A stretch of DNA of 20,904 nucleotides from Turbatrix aceti (taxonomy: Eukaryota; Nematoda; Chromadorea; Rhabditida; Panagrolaimidae), in NCBI GenBank assembly GCA_963969345.1, contig CAXAKE010000053.1:1-20904 (forward strand), given 5' to 3'. The translations under genes and the position numbers were made by a program. Numbering within the stretch: the stretch's first letter is position 1; every line of letters starts with the position of its first letter. Under the pieces are notes generated by a model that saw only the letters and a list, made by a program, of their open reading frames with translations, was not told the DNA's origin and searched no databases. Shown here piece by piece: positions 17,374-20,904 of this stretch.

Positions 17374-18740
17374 GCTAACATGGGCAAAAAAGTGGTAAAA
17401 TATAGTGTGCTATTTTTTCATTGCCAACATTTTTCCACGATGAATCAATTCATCGATGCTCAATGTTTGATGTTTTCGTTTCTGACTAAACAAAAAACAC
17501 CATAGACATCAAAAAGAAAATCAAAAAAAAAATAGGAAAAAACGTGTCAAATACCACGAACACCGTGCGCAAAATACTACAGGTTCAATGAAAAATTTTT
17601 AATATTTTTTCAGTTATTGGAACCAAAAACATTGATCATCTTTAGAACACTTTTACTGAAGTGCGAGAAATACATATGTATTACCCAGGTTTACGTTTTT
17701 CAGCTTCGGTAGACACAAATTTGCACAAAATACAACTTTGAACAAGTTTTTAGATGTTCGTTGGTTTGCTTTTGCAATTTAAAGACTAAATGTTTGCTTC
17801 TGTCGGTTTTTGTATTCTGCGCACTTTAAATTTGATCGAAATTAATTTTAAATGAAAATTTGGGTAAAATTATTAAAATGTTTTGGTAAAGGTTTCTGAT
17901 AATGTAAAACACTAAACAGAATCTAAAAATTTTGATTGTAAAAAATCAGTAGGAAAACAATATTTATTGCTGGAATACAGAATGCACCGCCCATGCAAGA
18001 TATTTAGATCTCTTTGACCTCATTAGACTCCGGTATGAACCCATTTCACTCACATCATTTTTTTTATTTTATCTGCAGATTTACTCACATCATTAAATTT
18101 ATTTCTCAAACATCAAAGTTGCAATTTTTCTTTTTTTTAATTAATTCACAGATCAGAAATTAAAATTTTTGTAAACCGCTTTCGAAGAACAGTAGCCAAA
18201 AGCTGGTAGCCAACAAAGGCAATGGCGCATGAAAATATGAAAGAAAGAAAACTGACGGTGCACCGCAGCTTGCCCTGCCCTGCCCAGCCTCGCAGCCAGC
18301 CGGGCCAAAGGGTAGCTGGTGCATGTTGTCATGACTACTGACCAACCAAACCGGAGGGCATTGTGTGCTTCTTTTTCTCAGAGGCGCTTGTTCTGCTTGT
18401 TCCTTTAAAAAACTTTTTGAATTGAAATAAAATTTTTTTTTGATAAATGTGACACCTTGCCTGTTTTTTTTTCAGACGGGCAATGCACCTAACATATAAA
18501 AAAAAAGTAAAAAATGGAATTTTGTTTCCTGCCCTTTTGACGAACCAACTGCAAGAATGGGGTAGGCGGGGACCGATTATCTCGAATGATTACTTCCGAC
18601 TCGGGTGGATTATGATTTTAGGCGGACGTTTGATAGCCAAATGGGATAGGAAGTCGAATATCGTTTTTTTCGCTTGTGCGTAAATTTTGAAATTTATAAT
18701 TTTTTTGTTATTGTAAATTTGGATTTTTTTGTTTTTGTAG

Positions 18741-18955
18741 AATGGGCGGATGTTTTTGTTTGTTTGCCAAAAAATTGCTTTTTCCAGTTCATGGTCGGTT
18801 TTTGCATGTGAAGAAGGCCAATTTTACGTTTTTCTCCTGAGAATACAAAATTTGGCGCAAATGATAAAAAATATTAGTGCTTACATTTGTTCAATTTCGA
18901 ACACAATTTTTTAAATTTTCGTGTTTGTTCTCAAATTCCAAAAACGAAAAAATGA
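18741..18955 (+). mobile_element. Degraded copy of the intronic MITE family
   Basis: It begins AATGGGCGGATGTTTTTG, like the end at 14209 read on the complement. It ends with a stretch like its other side (TTTCGAACACAATT, then TTCGTGTTTGTTCTC at about 18917-18932). Boundaries are approximate. Confidence 0.35.
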
Positions 18956-18992
18956 CTGTAAACACAATGCTGTCAATTTTTCACATTTACAG

Positions 18993-19287
18993 GTCGTACA
19001 CCTACATTTTGATGAATCCTAGCATTGCGCGTGCTATCAACCAGGTGAGTTAATTTTTACCTTAAAAAATAATTTTTGAACTTTTTATTTTACAGGCACT
19101 CGTAAAATCAGGATTCGATATATCAGCTCAAAATTTCAAGGCCGAATGCCTGAATAAGAAAATTCAGTTAGTGAATATCAAAAAATCTTCAACAGCCAGA
19201 ACGACGACTCCCGGTACGCAAAGAAGGCAGGGCGCTGCCACCGCCAGGCAGCAGCCACCGGCGCTTACGGATATTCAGGTACACTGA
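18993..19287 (+). CDS. Two splice-consistent exons of an unrecognised gene (partial)
   Basis: Exon 18993-19044 follows TTTACAG and ends CCAG before GTGAGT. A 51-bp intron (19045-19095) with TTTTACAG leads into exon 19096-19278. The second exon is open in only one of three frames, for all 61 codons, and joins the first in phase. Its end can be read either as a donor (CAG before GTACACTG) or as running to a TGA at 19285-19287. The product has a compact first part (MNPSIARAINQ, then ALVKSGFDISAQNFKAE) followed by a Thr/Arg/Gln-rich, low-complexity tail. No domain was recognised. Upstream exons are not identified; the open frame at 18483-18683 might be one but no in-phase donor was found. It could also be a gene fragment. 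Confidence 0.4.
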
Positions 19288-19300
19288 GAAAAAATTTTTA

Positions 19301-19394
19301 TGTCAGTTTTCAAAACTGACACTTTTTGTACAAAAAAACAGCCAAATTTTGGCTGTTTTCAAAACAGCCATTTTCTTGTCAGGAAAAACTGACA
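19301..19394. repeat. Cluster of nested palindromes
   Basis: TGTCAGTTTT and AAAACTGACA are inverted around one C (19301-19321). Then AAAACAGCC, GGCTGTTTT and AAAACAGCC alternate (19335-19369). A further TGTCAG faces CTGACA (19377-19394). Several mutually exclusive hairpins are possible. It starts directly after the candidate exon at 19278. Confidence 0.6.
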
Positions 19395-19588
19395 TATTTC
19401 AAAAGCTCAGTTTTTCAAACTGGGTTGTTGAGGGTTTTATGTGGCATTCTGCATATGCAAATGTTTTCTTGTGTTCCCAGCATCGTTTAAAAAGTGGATT
19501 TATCATTTTTGGGTGAAAATGATAGGAGATAAGGCATCTGGTTTCAGCCGCGGCGAAAATGAAAAAAAGCCCAGCTTTTTCCAAAATA

Positions 19589-19663
19589 GCGATGCTGGTA
19601 GGGGGTAGGACTGTGAAGCTGAGGGTGTGCGGTTCGAGTCCCGCAATACGAAAATTTTTTTTT
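19589..19663 (+). repeat. tRNA-like / SINE-head sequence with Pol III B box
   Basis: GGTTCGAGTCC (19631-19641) is a canonical B box, flanked by a 5-bp stem (TGCGG and CCGCA). TGGTAGGGGG (19596-19605) resembles an A box about 25 bp upstream, and a T9 run (19655-19663) would stop RNA polymerase III. There is no acceptor-stem pairing and the T loop is one base too long, so this is not a working tRNA. More likely it is a tRNA-derived SINE head or a tRNA pseudogene. Confidence 0.4.
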
Positions 19664-19770
19664 ATGGTGTTTTTCTATTGTATTCGGCATTTCTAGTTTT
19701 TTGGCAAGCAAAAATACAAATGTTCGAACAATTTTGATTGCCGAAATCGGCCAAAATTGTCGAATTTGAG

Positions 19771-19880
19771 GGAGGTATGGTAAAAAAATCGTTGTGAGTG
19801 AACCAGAAGAGCTAAAAATGTGGGGGACAGCAATTCTGAAGCGCAATAAAATTCTCTAACTAATTTTGAAAAAAAATATA
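19771..19880 (+). repeat. Direct repeat copy A (110 bp)
   Basis: It begins GGAGGTATGGTA and includes GCAATTCTGAAGCG, then TCTAACT-ATTTTGAAAAAAAAT. It matches copy B at 20795-20904 in order and length, with a middle that has diverged. Offset 1024 bp. Confidence 0.65.
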
Positions 19881-20063
19881 CACCTTGTCACTTTGAAAGT
19901 TTCGAAAAAATTGAAATTTCCGAAAAAAATTAGGTTTTCGAAACTTTTTAGAACCCGAATCACAAAACTGATAGCACCATTGTATTCTGCGTTCATTTTT
20001 ACCCCTGTGCCTAAATTTTCAAAAAAATGCATAACAAACGCGCCGTTTGTTGATTTTTTTGCC

Positions 20064-20115
20064 GAACCCTACTTTGAAAATTTTTGTTGCCTGGAACTCA
20101 AAAAAAGTAGGGTTC
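20064..20115. repeat. 12-bp perfect inverted repeat
   Basis: GAACCCTACTTT (20064-20075) pairs with AAAGTAGGGTTC (20104-20115), loop 28 nt. It lies between the two direct-repeat copies, in otherwise gene-free AT-rich sequence (19881-20794) with many TTTCGAAA-type words. Confidence 0.6.
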
Positions 20116-20794
20116 AGGAGAAATTATACACCGGCGCGTCGGAAAGAGAAAAAATTCTGAAACACCGCCCTTAGACGTAAAAGATGCTGCGGAATCTAAT
20201 TTTGATATTCGTTTTTTGATCCGGTTTTGAAAATGTTTCGAAATTTTCGAAACAAAATTTTTGTTTCAAAAATTTAATTTTTTCTTGCACTTGCTTAATC
20301 ATTAAGGTTGGACTAAATATAATCGTTAGAAAGAAAATTTTGTTGCGCGTCGAATGCATTTTGGATTGGGTTTCGATCTTTATTATGTACATAAATATGA
20401 TTTTTCTAGTACACCCTACTCAAATTTGTCACAAATGCCAACTTTGCAAAACGGGAATCGCCTCATTTGAAAGACGATGCTCGATTCTATTTGTACCAAA
20501 AAAAGAAAGACAATAGACAATAAGCGCTCACTTTTTTGAATTTTTTAAATAAATTTAATTCAATCGACTTTTGTCCAGAGTTCCAAAGCGCACCAGACTG
20601 CCGAGGCTTTCGCATGTTGCGCGCGCGAGTCAATGCATTTTGAAGATGTGGATTTCGCACCAAGTTACAAAAAAATGTAACTCAGCCCAAAATTCAGTTT
20701 TTTTTATGAAATTTTGTTTACAGACAGTTTCAGGGGTGTTCTTTATGCTGACACAATTCTTTTTTTTAATTCGTTCGAAATTGACAAAATCGAA

Positions 20795-20904
20795 GGAGGT
20801 ATGGTAGAAAAATCGCGGCGCATAAACAAAATGAGCTAGGAAGGCAAACAAAAGCAATTCTGAAGCGAAACTAAATTATCTAACTGATTTTGAAAAAAAA
20901 TTTA
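20795..20904 (+). repeat. Direct repeat copy B (110 bp, continues to window edge)
   Basis: Second copy of the 19771-19880 repeat. Conserved blocks occur at the start, around GCAATTCTGAAGCG, and at the end. The window stops inside or at the end of it, so the true unit may be longer. Confidence 0.65.

Larger units (their letters stand above)
16829..18470. other. Intergenic AT-rich DNA with short repeats
   Basis: No convincing gene. It holds a 28-bp exact direct repeat (17283-17310 and 17346-17373), a 58-codon open frame (17041-17217) and a GC-rich patch near 18265-18310 with repeated CTGCCC/GCAGCC. Confidence 0.5.

Noticed and set aside
18160..18345. 61-codon minus-strand frame in a GC-rich patch
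   Set aside because: The sequence is driven by repeated CTGCCC/GCAGCC words; no motif or splice context.
18483..18683. 66-codon plus-strand frame with protein-like composition preceded by TTTTTTTTTCAG
   Set aside because: It could be an exon, but no donor in the phase needed for 18993-19044 was found and no family is recognised; too weak to annotate as a gene.
19589..19650. Functional tRNA gene
   Set aside because: The B box is good, but there is no acceptor stem, the T loop has 8 bases and there is no convincing anticodon arm.
1..20904. CRISPR array, bacterial operon or phage features
   Set aside because: There are no regularly spaced repeats and no Shine-Dalgarno-led gene runs; spliced genes and eukaryotic retroelements are present.

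Overview
This window looks like nematode nuclear DNA, most likely Caenorhabditis or a close relative. Four observations support that: AT-rich intergenic DNA, very short introns (51-52 bp) with TTTTCAG/TTTTAG acceptors, a chemoreceptor-type seven-transmembrane receptor gene, and a Tc1-like element flanked by TA. No bacterial, phage or organellar feature was seen.

Layout. (1) Bases 1 to about 1645, minus strand: the 5' end of a BEL/Pao LTR retrotransposon, with LTR, a tRNA-Gly-type primer-binding site, a short leader, and an open gag running off the left edge. (2) About 1646-10227, plus strand: a Ty3/Gypsy-type element whose 5' end is missing at the BEL LTR. Its order is Gag with two zinc knuckles, an envelope-like membrane glycoprotein, aspartic protease, RNase H, integrase, an unidentified C-terminal extension, polypurine tract and 3' LTR. 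The reverse transcriptase domain expected between protease and RNase H is absent, with the frame kept. (3) Bases 4222-5806, inside the envelope-like region: a 1585-bp foldback Tc1-like non-autonomous transposon made of two 676-bp inverted arms around a 233-bp centre, flanked by TA. It splits the polyprotein into two open frames.

(4) Bases 10228-20904: AT-rich DNA with one gene I can assemble completely, a four-exon, 331-residue Str/Srd-like chemoreceptor on the minus strand (14459 down to 11955). Its first intron holds a MITE-like foldback. The rest is repeat-rich: diverged direct repeats, perfect palindromes, a second degraded MITE copy, two splice-consistent exons of an unrecognised gene near 19 kb, and a tRNA-like Pol III-type sequence.

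How it fits together: the left half is a nest of mobile elements. The BEL element apparently inserted into or beside the Gypsy element, and the Tc1-like element inserted into the Gypsy envelope. The unusual points are an envelope-like domain between Gag and Pol, a pol that has lost reverse transcriptase but kept all visible catalytic residues of protease, RNase H and integrase, and a base-composition shift in the region after integrase. Nothing was run against a database; family calls come from motifs and domain order.
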